DNA of 64,000 nt from Anaerovorax odorimutans (GCF_024459955.1 NZ_JANFXK010000001.1:186001-250000), one strand, 5' to 3'; counted from the stretch's first letter, positions 51,909 through 61,154 are shown. Numbers and translations: made by a program. Notes: generated by a model not told the origin, from the sequence alone.

Positions 51909-52799
51909 TTATTTTGCAATAAAAATTTTTCCCAAAGATGTGTAAATTACTCCTTTCATCTCCAGAATTGTCACAATTCCGCTGATCTGAAAGGGCGGCT
52001 GTCCTGTTGCCGCACACAACTGGTCTGCCGTCATTTCGCCGTTTTTTTCTAAGAGGGAAATCAGGGTCATTTCATCTTTTCCTAAATCTTTTCGTATTTT
52101 TTGTAAATGGGAGGACGCCAGCCCCATATCATCGAGAATATCCTCCATCACCACCAGCGGCATCGCCCCGTCGCGGAGCAGCTTGTTGCTGCCCAGATTG
52201 TAGGCGCTGTTGATATTGCCCGGGATAGCATATACGTTTCTCCCCTGATCGGCCGCCAGCTCAGCTGTAATCAGCGCTCCGCTGCGTTCTTTGGCCTGTA
52301 CCACGACCACCGCCTCCGCCAGACCGCTGATAATACGGTTTCTCCGGGGGAAACGATATCTGGCCGGCTCGGTCCCTTCGGGATATTCGGAAAGCAGCAG
52401 TCCCTTTCGGGCGATCTCCTTCCACAGCCTGCGGTTGGAAGCGGGGTAGCAGACGTCGATGCCGCATCCCAGGACCGCAATGGTCCTTCCGCTTCCGACC
52501 TCACTATGGGAAACCTCTTCACTTCTGCCGCTCTCCAGAGCGCCCTCATGGGCACAGGCATCGATGCCTTTTGCCATTCCGCTGACTACGACGACTCCGC
52601 TTTCCGCCAGACGCGCCCCTAGTCGTCTGGCAGCCCAGCAGCCGTACTCCGTCGCTGTTCGGGACCCGACTACCGCTGCGCAGCGCTCACTGGCCAGTTT
52701 CAGATCCCCCGCATAATAGAGAGGATTGGGAGGATCCTTTATTTCTTTCAGCAGCCGGGGATAATCGGAATCATCAAGGCGCACTTCTTTAATTTCCAT
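51909..52799 (-). CDS. dprA: DNA-processing protein DprA (Smf)
   Basis: Protects incoming single-stranded DNA and loads RecA during transformation. 296 residues, lacking the N-terminal SAM-like domain of longer homologues. Rossmann core: AAVVGSRTATEYGCWAARRL, VVSGMAKGIDACAHEGALES, TIAVLGCGIDVCYPASNRRL, LSEYPEGTEPARYRFPRRNR and AELAADQGRNVYAIPGNI, then a winged-helix C-terminus. A short Ser/Glu-rich insert (about 12 residues) lies between HEGALES and TIAVLGCG. It overlaps the YifB-type gene by 11 bp. Confidence 0.93.
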   Translation of the reverse strand: MEIKEVRLDDSDYPRLLKEIKDPPNPLYYAGDLKLASERCAAVVGSRTATEYGCWAARRLGARLAESGVVVVSGMAKGIDACAHEGALESGRSEEVSHSEVGSGRTIAVLGCGIDVCYPASNRRLWKEIARKGLLLSEYPEGTEPARYRFPRRNRIISGLAEAVVVVQAKERSGALITAELAADQGRNVYAIPGNINSAYNLGSNKLLRDGAMPLVVMEDILDDMGLASSHLQKIRKDLGKDEMTLISLLEKNGEMTADQLCAATGQPPFQISGIVTILEMKGVIYTSLGKIFIAK

Positions 52800-54330
52800 T
52801 GCCCGGCCTCCTGTAAAATCTGTCCAATGCCCGGTATTGGAGTGCTTCTGCTATATGGTACGCATCAATTGTGTCGGTTCCATGAAGGTCGGCGATCGTT
52901 CGGGCAACCTTAATAATTTTGTAATATGTACGCATACTCAGAGCCAGTTTTTCATAGGCTTCCTTCAAGAACCGGTTTGCCGACGCCGTAACGGGACAGT
53001 AGCTCTGTATCTGCCGCTGAGTAAGCTGTCCGTTGAAACAAATATCCGTACCTTTATATCGCTCCTTCTGCAGCATTGCCGCTTGCCGCACCTGTGCTTT
53101 CATCTCTGCCGTGGAAAGCGCGGTGGTCTTTTTCTCCAGTTTTTGCGCAGGAACGGCAGGCACCTTAATATGCAGATCGATGCGTTCCAGTACCGGCCCT
53201 GAAAATCTGGACAAATAACGGCTCAGCTGATTTTCCGAGCAGGTGCAGGTATGTCTGTCATCTCCCAGATACCCGCATTTGCATGGATTCGCCGCAGCGA
53301 CCAGCATCATTCTGCATGGAAAAGTCACGCTGCCCCAGGCGCGATTGATCGTCACCTGGCCATCCTCCAGAGGCTGCCGCAAAAGCTCTGTCACCTGCGG
53401 ATCGAATTCTCCGAATTCATCCAGAAAGAGAATCCCGTTATGGGCCAGAGAGATTTCCCCCGGTCTGGGCCTGTTTCCCCCTCCGATAAGCGCTGCCCGG
53501 GAAATTGTATGGTGCGGCATGCGAAAGGGCCTTTCCCCGATATACGGACAGGCCTGACTCAGGAGCCCGGCGGCACTGTAAATCCGAGTAGCCTCCAACT
53601 GCTCCGTATAGCTCATTTCCGGCATGATCGCCGGGATACGTTTGGCAAGCATCGTTTTTCCGCTGCCCGGGCTGCCCATGAGCAAAATTCCATGATTGCC
53701 GGCCGCCGCCACAGTAATCGCCCGCTTGGCATTCTCCTGGCTGACTACGTCGCAAAAATCTATTGTTTGATCCATTATTTTCCTTTTAACTTTTTTCTTC
53801 CTTTTATATGCGGATTGTTCTCTTCGTCCAAGGCACCACTCAATGCTCTCCCGCAAACTGCGGACCGGATAGAGTTCCAGGTCCCGGAGCAGTGCTACTT
53901 CTTCAAGGTTCTCATAGGGGAGAACCAGCCGGCGGATACCCCTTTCCCGGAGACCCATGGCCAGAGGCAGTGCGCCCCGGATATGTTTGACTTTTCCATC
54001 CAATGCCAGTTCGCCGATGAAAGCCGTCTTTTCCTGCCGCGCAGTCCGTTCGCTGCCCAGCAGCAGAATCCCTACGGCGATGGGCAGATCGAAGTGGCTG
54101 CCCTCCTTTGGCCTGCCCGCAGGCGACAGATTAACGGTAATTCTATGCTTTGGAAACGGATAGTCTGAGTTGAGAATCGCCGCCCGGATCCGTTCTTTTG
54201 CTTCTTTGATCGTCGTATCCGCCAGTCCCACCAGGTTCATCGCCGGAAGCCCCGGCTGAATATCCGTCTCTACGGTTACCAGGTCCGCCTCCATTCCTAA
54301 AAGAGAGGCAGTAAAAATCTTTGACATCAT
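52789..54330 (-). CDS. Mg-chelatase-like AAA+ ATPase (ComM/YifB family)
   Basis: About 513 residues. An N-terminal Lon-protease-S5-like domain begins MSKIFTASLLGMEADLVTVE. The AAA+ core follows with LMGSPGSGKTMLAKRIPAIM (Walker A), MPHHTISRAALIGGG, GILFLDEFGEFD (Walker B) and NPCKCGYLGDD, and then a C-terminal helical domain. ComM homologues drive branch migration during natural transformation. The start at 54330 has AGGGGG upstream at suitable distance; the longer open frame lacks homology. It overlaps yraN by no bases when the later start is used, and dprA by 11 bp. Confidence 0.9.
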   Translation of the reverse strand: MMSKIFTASLLGMEADLVTVETDIQPGLPAMNLVGLADTTIKEAKERIRAAILNSDYPFPKHRITVNLSPAGRPKEGSHFDLPIAVGILLLGSERTARQEKTAFIGELALDGKVKHIRGALPLAMGLRERGIRRLVLPYENLEEVALLRDLELYPVRSLRESIEWCLGRREQSAYKRKKKVKRKIMDQTIDFCDVVSQENAKRAITVAAAGNHGILLMGSPGSGKTMLAKRIPAIMPEMSYTEQLEATRIYSAAGLLSQACPYIGERPFRMPHHTISRAALIGGGNRPRPGEISLAHNGILFLDEFGEFDPQVTELLRQPLEDGQVTINRAWGSVTFPCRMMLVAAANPCKCGYLGDDRHTCTCSENQLSRYLSRFSGPVLERIDLHIKVPAVPAQKLEKKTTALSTAEMKAQVRQAAMLQKERYKGTDICFNGQLTQRQIQSYCPVTASANRFLKEAYEKLALSMRTYYKIIKVARTIADLHGTDTIDAYHIAEALQYRALDRFYRRPGNGN

Positions 54331-54346
54331 GCCGTTCATCCCCCTT

Positions 54347-54685
54347 TTAAAAAATATCTTCAATATGATTAATCTGTATCTCCACTGCGTCGAACTGAAA
54401 CTGGCGGGGCTGCCAAAAGCCTTTCGGCCGGGTGGAAAGATAAATCTTAGCTGCCATTCGGATATGGCCTTTTTTCCGCTGATCGATGCTTTCCGCCGGA
54501 GTGCCGAAAAGATCTCCCTGCCGTGTCTTTACTTCTATAAAATGCAGCACGGCCCCCTTTGATGCCACAATATCAATTTCTCCTGCTCTGCAGGTGAAGT
54601 TCCTGCAGAGGATTCGATATCCCTTGCCTCCCAGGAACTGCGCCGCTGCGTCTTCCCCCAGACGCCCCAATTGTCGGTTATTCAT
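54347..54685 (-). CDS. YraN-family (UPF0102) nuclease-fold protein
   Basis: 112 residues. A restriction-endonuclease-like fold with LGRLGEDAAAQFLGGKGYRI (conserved Glu), AGEIDIVA (Asp), and HFIEVKTRQGDLFG (ExK), together forming the PD-(D/E)xK active site. The function is not established; it is commonly near DNA-processing genes. It is the first gene of the yraN-yifB-dprA-topA series. Confidence 0.9.
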   Translation of the reverse strand: MNNRQLGRLGEDAAAQFLGGKGYRILCRNFTCRAGEIDIVASKGAVLHFIEVKTRQGDLFGTPAESIDQRKKGHIRMAAKIYLSTRPKGFWQPRQFQFDAVEIQINHIEDIF

Positions 54686-54720
54686 CGTTTATCCCCTTTT
54701 CATTTCCATATTTTGTATTT

Positions 54721-54749
54721 ATGGTATAATATTAATCGGCAAAAGTCAA
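54721..54749 (-). promoter_or_regulatory. Candidate promoter for yraN-yifB-dprA
   Basis: TTGACT (54744-54749), 17 bp, TACCAT (54721-54726) on the minus strand. The -10 is weak; TATACC and TATTAT lie close by at other spacings. AAAAGGGG precedes the yraN ATG. Confidence 0.45.
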
Positions 54750-54835
54750 GAATTTTATTACATTTTTTACAATAAATTACATACACGGATAAAACAATGT
54801 CTCCTCACCGATTCTGTTCAGTGGTAGACTTTGTT

Positions 54836-54963
54836 GATATTTCCTGTATTATAAAAAAATCACCTTCGGTGAGTTATTCACGCATAGCGCTCATTTTCAT
54901 ATTGTAGATTTTTTTGAAATATAGGAAATGCCACGCATTCGATATTTCCTATATTATAAAAAA
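54836..54963. repeat. Repeated palindromic intergenic element
   Basis: A 23-bp unit occurs at 54836-54858 and again at 54941-54963 (22 of 23 identical, core GATATTTCCTRTATTATA). An inverted, more divergent copy is at 54910-54932. The inverted and second direct copies can form a long hairpin. On the minus strand each direct copy follows a GC-rich stem and begins with a T-run (GGTGA-T7 at 54851-54865 and the terminator at 54965), so each serves as a terminator tail. No gene is supported in 54686-55225. Confidence 0.55.
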
Positions 54964-54964
54964 C

Positions 54965-55004
54965 GGGCTGTCGCATCCGTCTTTCTTACTTAATGCGACA
55001 GCCC
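54965..55004 (-). terminator. Rho-independent terminator of the HAD/MBL operon
   Basis: GGGCTGTCGCAT (54965-54976) pairs exactly with 54993-55004. On the minus strand the stem is followed by GTTTTTTATAATA. It lies about 220 bp past the HAD gene stop. The intervening 55005-55225 shows no supported gene. Confidence 0.8.
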
Positions 55005-55225
55005 CTTTAGGTTTAGACACGATCCCGGAGACGTGAATCCAATTTTTTCTCCATATCCGGTCGAAAAGTCCTCTTTATGGATAAAAGTTGTGGCTTTGAA
55101 AGGACTGTTTTAAAGCTTTTCTCTCTAGCCAATTCATTTTTCAAAAACCGGCTCCGGGAACCATTGTAAAACTCTCCATTTTCTCCTTAAAAAGAAGGAA
55201 TATGGGTAAATCACCCCACCCCATT

Positions 55226-56050
55226 CTACGCCAGGACAAATTTCCGCACTGCCTGAGCTACTCCGTCCTCGTGGTTGGTCGCGGTTACGTATTTGGCAAT
55301 GGATTTCACCTCATCCTTGGCATTGCCAACAGCCACCGGCATACCGGCAAGCCGCATCATAGCCATATCGTTGGGACTGTCCCCAATGGCCATCATTTCC
55401 TCCGGCTTTACCTCCAGAATATGCTCCAGCTCCCGCAGAGCCGCCGCTTTACTGGTGGTCGCGCCGCCGATTTCAAGGTTATGATCGAAGGAAGTGGTCA
55501 GGGTGGTGTCTTCCAGACCCGAAAGAACTTCCCGCATCATAGACCGGTCGGCCTGATCGTCAAAGTTGACATTGATATTCTCAATATGATCTTTGTGTTC
55601 CAGAATGAAATCATACAGTCCTTCAATGGGCTGCCTCGTCGTCAGCACGTAGTCCACATGGCGGAAACTGAGACGCGTCTCCTTAATATGGTCATAGAAG
55701 GATTTTTCAATATACGCGCCTCCTCCTGTAAAGGCTTCAATCATAAAATTATACTGCTTCAGCAAAGCTACTGCCTTTTCCACAGCCTCCGGCGCGATGC
55801 AGTTCTCATAGATGGACTCTTTGGTCCTCAGATCCGTAATCACCGCTCCGTTGGAAGTAAGCACGTACTGGATTCCTCTGATCTGAAAGACGTCTTCCGG
55901 CAGCGCGCTATAGGTTCTGCCGGTGGCGATCACCACGTTGACGCCCCGGTCGATGGCCTCTTCAAGGGCTGAGCGGTTGGCCCTGCTGATGATTCTGTCG
56001 TTGTTGAGCGTTGTTCCGTCCAGGTCCAAAGCGATTAATTTTATAGTCAT
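55226..56050 (-). CDS. Cof-type HAD-IIB hydrolase
   Basis: A sugar-phosphate phosphatase-like enzyme of 274 residues: KLIALDLDGTTLNND (motif I), VIATGRTYSALPEDVF (motif II), a C2B cap domain, GATTSKAAALREL (Lys motif III) and MMAIGDSPNDMAMMRLAG (motif IV). The start at 56050 matches the family; its ATG overlaps the MBL-fold gene stop by 4 bp (ATGA). The natural substrate is not predictable. Confidence 0.9.
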   Translation of the reverse strand: MTIKLIALDLDGTTLNNDRIISRANRSALEEAIDRGVNVVIATGRTYSALPEDVFQIRGIQYVLTSNGAVITDLRTKESIYENCIAPEAVEKAVALLKQYNFMIEAFTGGGAYIEKSFYDHIKETRLSFRHVDYVLTTRQPIEGLYDFILEHKDHIENINVNFDDQADRSMMREVLSGLEDTTLTTSFDHNLEIGGATTSKAAALRELEHILEVKPEEMMAIGDSPNDMAMMRLAGMPVAVGNAKDEVKSIAKYVTATNHEDGVAQAVRKFVLA

Positions 56051-56658
56051 GATTCTTCCCCCACTATGTCCAGAAACTCCTTGTTCAGTCTGCGTACTTT
56101 CTTCATATTGCACCCGTCTCCATGTCCGGGATAAATGTAGATCTCATTGCTCCACTTGTCAATGATGTCCCTGCAGGAACGGACCATATCTTCCTGACAA
56201 CCGTCTTCCAGATCCGTCCTTCCAAGATCCACGTTGAAGATCGTGTCTCCGGTGAATACCGTCTTGCTTTTTTCCGAATAAAAGCATACGCTGCCCCGGG
56301 TGTGGCCCGGCGTATGGATCACTCTCAGCTCTTCGTCCTCCAGCATGATTGCCTCGCCGTCTTCCAGCGGGTGCTCCACGGCCTCCTTATAGATGTCCAT
56401 ATCCTCCCGATGCAGAAAGACCGGGCAGTCAAATTCATTTTTCAGTTTTTTCACCGCGCCCGTATGGTCGTAATGGTGGTGCGTGAGAAGAATTCCTTCC
56501 GGTTTCAGATCCATTTTTTGAATATATTGAACAAATCGGTCCGAGTTGTAGCCGGGATCGATCACAAAGCAGCTGCCGCCTTCGTTCTGATAGATCACAT
56601 AGCCGTTGCTTTCCAGAACACCTCCGATAAAACGTTTGATTTTCATATTCTCAACCAT
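56047..56658 (-). CDS. MBL-fold metallohydrolase (glyoxalase II-like)
   Basis: About 203 residues with the metal-ligand series ILLTHHHYDHTGAV (HxHxDH), VIHTPGHTRGSVCFY (third-ligand His), VFTGDTIFNVDLGRTD (bridging Asp) and IYPGHGDGCNM (last His). The family includes hydroxyacylglutathione hydrolase-like thioesterases. Starts at 56658 or 56646 (MKIKRF) are both possible. It is translationally coupled to the HAD gene. Confidence 0.88.
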   Translation of the reverse strand: MVENMKIKRFIGGVLESNGYVIYQNEGGSCFVIDPGYNSDRFVQYIQKMDLKPEGILLTHHHYDHTGAVKKLKNEFDCPVFLHREDMDIYKEAVEHPLEDGEAIMLEDEELRVIHTPGHTRGSVCFYSEKSKTVFTGDTIFNVDLGRTDLEDGCQEDMVRSCRDIIDKWSNEIYIYPGHGDGCNMKKVRRLNKEFLDIVGEES

Positions 56659-56754
56659 CCTTTTTATACTTATGAATTATTCTACCACAAATATAGAAAT
56701 TCGTCCAAAAAAACAGCTTTTCCTGCTCTTTTTGCACTTCCTCTCAAATACCTG

Positions 56755-56782
56755 TTGCCAAACCGCAAATTAGTGGTAAAAT
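56755..56782 (+). promoter_or_regulatory. Promoter of the trk operon
   Basis: TTGCCA (56755-56760), 16 bp, TAAAAT (56777-56782), about 30 bp before the trkA ATG. GGAGGT lies at 56801-56806. Confidence 0.6.
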
Positions 56783-56811
56783 GGTTGTGTTATTCATATT
56801 GGAGGTAGAAA

Positions 56812-58182
56812 ATGAAGATTGCAATAGTTGGCGCGGGGAAGCTGGGTCTGAAGGTCACGGAAGCTCTCCTTGGGGGAGATCATTCTGTGACCGTCATCGA
56901 TCAGGATGAATCCGTTTTACAGAAACTGAGTTCTCATCTGGATGTTATGACTGTAAATGCCAACGCCAAAGAAACAAAGATATTAAAGAACCTGGGTATT
57001 TCCACGTACGATTATCTGATCGCCGTAACGGAAAGCGATGAGACTAATATCGTCATATCCGCCTTCGCAAAAAAGTTAGGCTGCTCAAAGGTCATCGCCA
57101 GAGTGCGCGACCCGGAGCATATGGGGCAGCTGGGCTTCATTAAGGAAACTATGGGGATCGACAGCATTGTCAATCCGGACCTTTCCATTACTGTGGAAAT
57201 TTATAAATACCTGGTGGAAAAATATACATTGAGCAACGGAATCTTTTCCAGCGGAAAAGTTTCTCTTCTGGAATTCAATTCCGAAAAGATGCCGCAGCTC
57301 ATCGGCCTGTCCATGCAGGAGGTCAATTCGGTTCTGGCCGATATGCTGGTGGCGGCCATTTCCAGAAACGGAAAAGTGATTATCCCCCACGGGGATACGG
57401 TCATCCACCCGGAAGACGGACTTTACGTAATCGGAGAACGGACCCCTATCATGGAGCTGAACGCGCAGGTCCATGAAAAGGGAAAATACACCGACTTGCA
57501 GAAGGTAATGATCGTAGGCGGCGGAAAAACCGGATATTATCTGGCCGGAAAACTGTCCGAGTTCGGCGCTGCGGTAAAAATCATTGAAATGGATAAAAAT
57601 CGCTGCCACTATCTTTCCACTCACCTGGAAGACGTCATGGTTCTTCACGGCGACGCGACAGATCTGGATCTCCTTGAGGAAGAAAACCTCGATGAGATGG
57701 ATGCCTTTGTCACGGCCACCGGCTATGATGAAGAAAATCTGCTGCTGGCGCTCATGGCGAAGCGTCACGGCATTGAAGACGTTATCGCCAAGATCAGCAG
57801 AGAAAGCTATTCCGACCTGATCGAGAGCATGGGTATCGACATGGCGCTTAATCCGCTGGATATCACTGCCAGTACGATCCTTCGCTTTGTGCAGGGCTCC
57901 AAACGGGTGATCTCCTCCGTCCTGATTCAGGGACAAGCTGAGATCATGGAAATCGTAGCCTCCGACCACATGCGGATGGTCGATACGCCGCTGCGGGAGC
58001 TGAACCTGCCGAAGGGCGTAATCGTAGCAGCCATACACCGCGGTCTCAGCGTCATCATCCCTGACGGAGACACAGTCATCGAAGAAGATGACCGCGTTAT
58101 TATTTTCAGCCTGCTGACAGAGCTTCCGAACCTGGAAAAACTGCTGCGGGTAAGCGGGAAATTCTCGTTCCTGAGGAAGTAA
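56812..58182 (+). CDS. trkA: Trk potassium uptake regulatory protein TrkA
   Basis: The peripheral nucleotide-gated subunit of the TrkH channel. 456 residues, with two tandem RCK_N/RCK_C units: the first RCK_N begins MKIAIVGAGKLGLKVTEALL, with DQDE and TESDETN; the second begins KVMIVGGGKTGYYLAGKLSE near 228, with EMDKNR and ATGYDEENLL. Each is followed by a TrkA-C domain. GGAGGT precedes the start by 5 bp. It is the first gene of the trkA-trkH-trkH operon, with 14 bp to the next gene. Confidence 0.93.
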   Translation: MKIAIVGAGKLGLKVTEALLGGDHSVTVIDQDESVLQKLSSHLDVMTVNANAKETKILKNLGISTYDYLIAVTESDETNIVISAFAKKLGCSKVIARVRDPEHMGQLGFIKETMGIDSIVNPDLSITVEIYKYLVEKYTLSNGIFSSGKVSLLEFNSEKMPQLIGLSMQEVNSVLADMLVAAISRNGKVIIPHGDTVIHPEDGLYVIGERTPIMELNAQVHEKGKYTDLQKVMIVGGGKTGYYLAGKLSEFGAAVKIIEMDKNRCHYLSTHLEDVMVLHGDATDLDLLEEENLDEMDAFVTATGYDEENLLLALMAKRHGIEDVIAKISRESYSDLIESMGIDMALNPLDITASTILRFVQGSKRVISSVLIQGQAEIMEIVASDHMRMVDTPLRELNLPKGVIVAAIHRGLSVIIPDGDTVIEEDDRVIIFSLLTELPNLEKLLRVSGKFSFLRK

Positions 58183-58196
58183 GGGTAGGGCAGACA

Positions 58197-59660
58197 ATGA
58201 ATTTAAGTTTACGTGCAGTATGCCGAATCATCGGACTGGTGCTTTTGGTGATCGGCGCTTCCATGATACCATCACTTGCGGTAGCAGGCATTTATAGCGA
58301 AATGCCTGCTCTTTTGGCGTTTTTGTCAACTATTTTGATCGCTGGAGTCTGCGGGTTCATCCTCATTCGTTTCGGCCATCGGTCCACTGCCATACTGAAA
58401 GTCAGAGACGGATTTCTCATCGTTACTTTATGCTGGATCGTTTCCGCGCTGATCGGAGCCGTTCCTTTTGTAATTTCACAGAGCATCCCCAGCTTTATCG
58501 ATGCCTTCTTTGAAACCTGCTCGGGCTTTTCCACCACCGGAGCATCGATCCTTTCCGATGTGGAAGCGCTTCCCAAGAGCATTCTTTTCTGGCGTTCCTT
58601 CACCCACTGGATCGGCGGCATGGGAATTCTGATCTTTGCCATCGCGCTGATGCCTTCCCTGGGAATCAACGGCCAGAATATCGCCGTATCGGAAGCTCCC
58701 GGTCCCACTTTAGATAAAATTACGCCGAAAATGTCCGACACCGCCAAGGTTCTCTATGCCGTTTACATCATCTTCACAGTTGTGGAAACGGTTCTGCTCT
58801 GCCTGGGCGGATTGAGCCTTTACGATGCGCTGATTCACACCTTCGGCTCTGTGGGGACCGGCGGTTATTCCAATTACGGCGACAGTGTGGCGCACTTTAA
58901 CAGCGCCTATGTGGATATTGTCATTACGGTCTTTATGGTTCTCTCGGGAGCCAACTTCAACCTTTACTATATGTCTTTGCGCAGAGGTATCCGTACCCTG
59001 TTCAAGGACGCCGAATTCCGGTTTTATCTGTTCATTACCGCTTCGGTAACGGCTTTAATCAGCCTGAATCTGCTCCTTTCCAATTATTATGAAAGTATTG
59101 GACAGGCTGTGCGTTACTCCGCTTTCCAGACCGCGTCGATACTGACGACAACCGGCTTTGCCACCACGGACTTTGACCTCTGGCCCACTTTCAGCAAGAT
59201 GCTGCTGATGCTGCTGATGTTCATCGGCGGCTGCTCATCGTCCACCGGAGGCGGCGTAAAGGTAATCCGTGTTCTGATCCTGCTGAAGCTGATTCGGCGG
59301 GGCATCGCCACCCGGCTGCATCCCAGCGCCATAGTCAACGTAAAACTGAACGGGAGCACCGTGCCGGCCGATACGGTCACGGCTATCGCTAACCACGCGT
59401 TTTTATATATCGTGGTCATATTCATCTCTACGATCCTGATTTCATTAAACAATTTCAATCTGGTCACCAGCTTTACTTCTGTGATTACCTGCCTGGGCAA
59501 TATCGGTCCCGGCTTTGAGCTGGTAGGGCCTACGGCCAATTTCAGCATTTACGCGGGCCCGGCGAAAGTGCTTTTATCCTTTTTAATGCTGGCCGGCAGA
59601 CTCGAGCTTTTCACGCTCTTTATTCTGCTGACGCCGAAATTCTGGAATCAGGACCACTAA
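58197..59660 (+). CDS. trkH: Trk potassium uptake protein TrkH (first copy)
   Basis: The ion-conducting subunit. 487 residues with about 10 membrane helices and four pore-loop repeats: ETCSGFSTTGASIL, TFGSVGTGGYSNYG, ILTTTGFATTDFDLWP and CLGNIGPGFELVGP. FIGGCSSSTGGGVKVIRVLIL is conserved in the family. The start has a weak ribosome site (AGGG) 8-12 bp upstream, so its translation may depend on coupling to trkA. Confidence 0.92.
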   Translation: MNLSLRAVCRIIGLVLLVIGASMIPSLAVAGIYSEMPALLAFLSTILIAGVCGFILIRFGHRSTAILKVRDGFLIVTLCWIVSALIGAVPFVISQSIPSFIDAFFETCSGFSTTGASILSDVEALPKSILFWRSFTHWIGGMGILIFAIALMPSLGINGQNIAVSEAPGPTLDKITPKMSDTAKVLYAVYIIFTVVETVLLCLGGLSLYDALIHTFGSVGTGGYSNYGDSVAHFNSAYVDIVITVFMVLSGANFNLYYMSLRRGIRTLFKDAEFRFYLFITASVTALISLNLLLSNYYESIGQAVRYSAFQTASILTTTGFATTDFDLWPTFSKMLLMLLMFIGGCSSSTGGGVKVIRVLILLKLIRRGIATRLHPSAIVNVKLNGSTVPADTVTAIANHAFLYIVVIFISTILISLNNFNLVTSFTSVITCLGNIGPGFELVGPTANFSIYAGPAKVLLSFLMLAGRLELFTLFILLTPKFWNQDH

Positions 59661-59678
59661 CCGCAAGGGAGAAGAACC

Positions 59679-61154
59679 ATGTCATTTAACACATCATTGA
59701 ATTATCAAGCAATCGTGAAGATCTTAGGAGTCATCACCCTGATCGTTGGGATTTCCATGCTCCCGGCTCTTTTCTGCGCTCATATCTATAAAGAGCCGTC
59801 CAGCTTTAAGGCGCTGCTGATTTCTTCCGCCGTTACCATCGCCGCCGGAGGACTGACCGTTCTGCTCATCCGGCCGGTTAAAGCAAAGTTCCGTGCCAGA
59901 GAAGGCTATCTGGTGGTCGCTCTGTGCTGGATCATCGCTTCTCTGTTCGGCACGCTGCCCTACTATCTTTCGGATTACACCAATAGCTTTATCGACGGAT
60001 TTTTTGAATCCACCGCCGGATTTACCACCACCGGCTGCACGTCCATCGGCGCCGGAATCATGCCCAATTCCCTGCTCATGTGGAAGGCCATTTCTCACTG
60101 GCTGGGAGGAATGGGTATCCTGGTATTCGTCATTTCCATCCTTCCCACACTGGGAATCAACGGACAGATGATTGCCAGAGCCGAGGCGCCGGGGCCTGTT
60201 CTGGAGAAAATGGCGGTGCGGATGAGCGATTCGGCAAAAATTCTCTACCTGATGTACTTTTCCTTTACGGTAATTGAATTTGTCATGCTGGCTCTCAGTC
60301 CCTCTATGTCACCTTTTGACGCACTTATCAACACTATGGGCAGCATCAGCACAGGAGGACTTGTGGCTCATCCCAACGGGATCGCCTATTACAACAGCGT
60401 TTATGTGGAAATCGTCATCAGCGTATTTACGATCCTGGCTTCCGTCAACTTTGTGCTCTATCACTATGCCATAAAAAGACAATGGAAGTATGTCTTAAAG
60501 GACATCGAGCTGCGGGCCTTTCTTCGGATTCTCATCGGAGCGGTTCTGCTCTGCACGCTGGGGCTGTATTTTCTGGGAAACGCCCCCAGTTTCGGCAAGG
60601 CGCTGCGCGATTCGTTCTTCCAGGTTATCAGCGTGGCTACCACCTCCGGATATTCCAGCGCCGACTACACCCTCTGGCCGGTGCTGTGCCAGATGATCCT
60701 ATTTACCCTGATGTTCATCGGCGGCTGCGCGGCTTCCACCTGCGGTTCCATCAAAGTGATTCGTATCGTGGTCCTGCTCAAACTGATCGGGCGCGGCTTT
60801 TATAAACGGATTCACCCCCGTTCCGTCGTGGCGGTAAAGCTGCGCGGGAAGGCTGTGCCTGCTCCGGTGGTTTCTGCCATCACAGTGTTCATCCTTATGT
60901 ATATGGGACTGTTTCTCTTCTCCTGCCTGATTCTCTCTCTGCAGAATCTGGATTTGGAAACAACGATCACCACCTCCGCCGCCATGCTCTCCAATACGGG
61001 AATGGCTTTCGGACAGGTGGGCGCTCTGGGGAACTACTCCATGTTCGGAGGCGGGCTCAAGCTGTATCTGAGCCTTTTGATGATCGTAGGAAGGCTGGAG
61101 CTCTTTACCATCGTAATCCTCTTCACAAGAAACTTCTGGGGAAGAGACCGTTAA
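59679..61154 (+). CDS. trkH: Trk potassium uptake protein TrkH (second copy)
   Basis: 491 residues, clearly paralogous to the preceding gene, with the same pore repeats: ESTAGFTTTGCTSIG, TMGSISTGGLVAHP, VATTSGYSSADYTLWP and MLSNTGMAFGQVG, and FIGGCAASTCGSIKVIRIVVLL. Filter residues differ between the copies (for example SISTGG here versus SVGTGG). It has a good ribosome site GGGAGAAG and lies 18 bp after the first copy. The terminator at 61180-61207 ends the operon. Confidence 0.92.
   Translation: MSFNTSLNYQAIVKILGVITLIVGISMLPALFCAHIYKEPSSFKALLISSAVTIAAGGLTVLLIRPVKAKFRAREGYLVVALCWIIASLFGTLPYYLSDYTNSFIDGFFESTAGFTTTGCTSIGAGIMPNSLLMWKAISHWLGGMGILVFVISILPTLGINGQMIARAEAPGPVLEKMAVRMSDSAKILYLMYFSFTVIEFVMLALSPSMSPFDALINTMGSISTGGLVAHPNGIAYYNSVYVEIVISVFTILASVNFVLYHYAIKRQWKYVLKDIELRAFLRILIGAVLLCTLGLYFLGNAPSFGKALRDSFFQVISVATTSGYSSADYTLWPVLCQMILFTLMFIGGCAASTCGSIKVIRIVVLLKLIGRGFYKRIHPRSVVAVKLRGKAVPAPVVSAITVFILMYMGLFLFSCLILSLQNLDLETTITTSAAMLSNTGMAFGQVGALGNYSMFGGGLKLYLSLLMIVGRLELFTIVILFTRNFWGRDR

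Noticed and set aside
57085-58197. A 370-codon minus-strand open frame opposite trkA
   Set aside because: TrkA is complete with all motifs on the plus strand; the reverse frame shows no family and has typical shadow composition.
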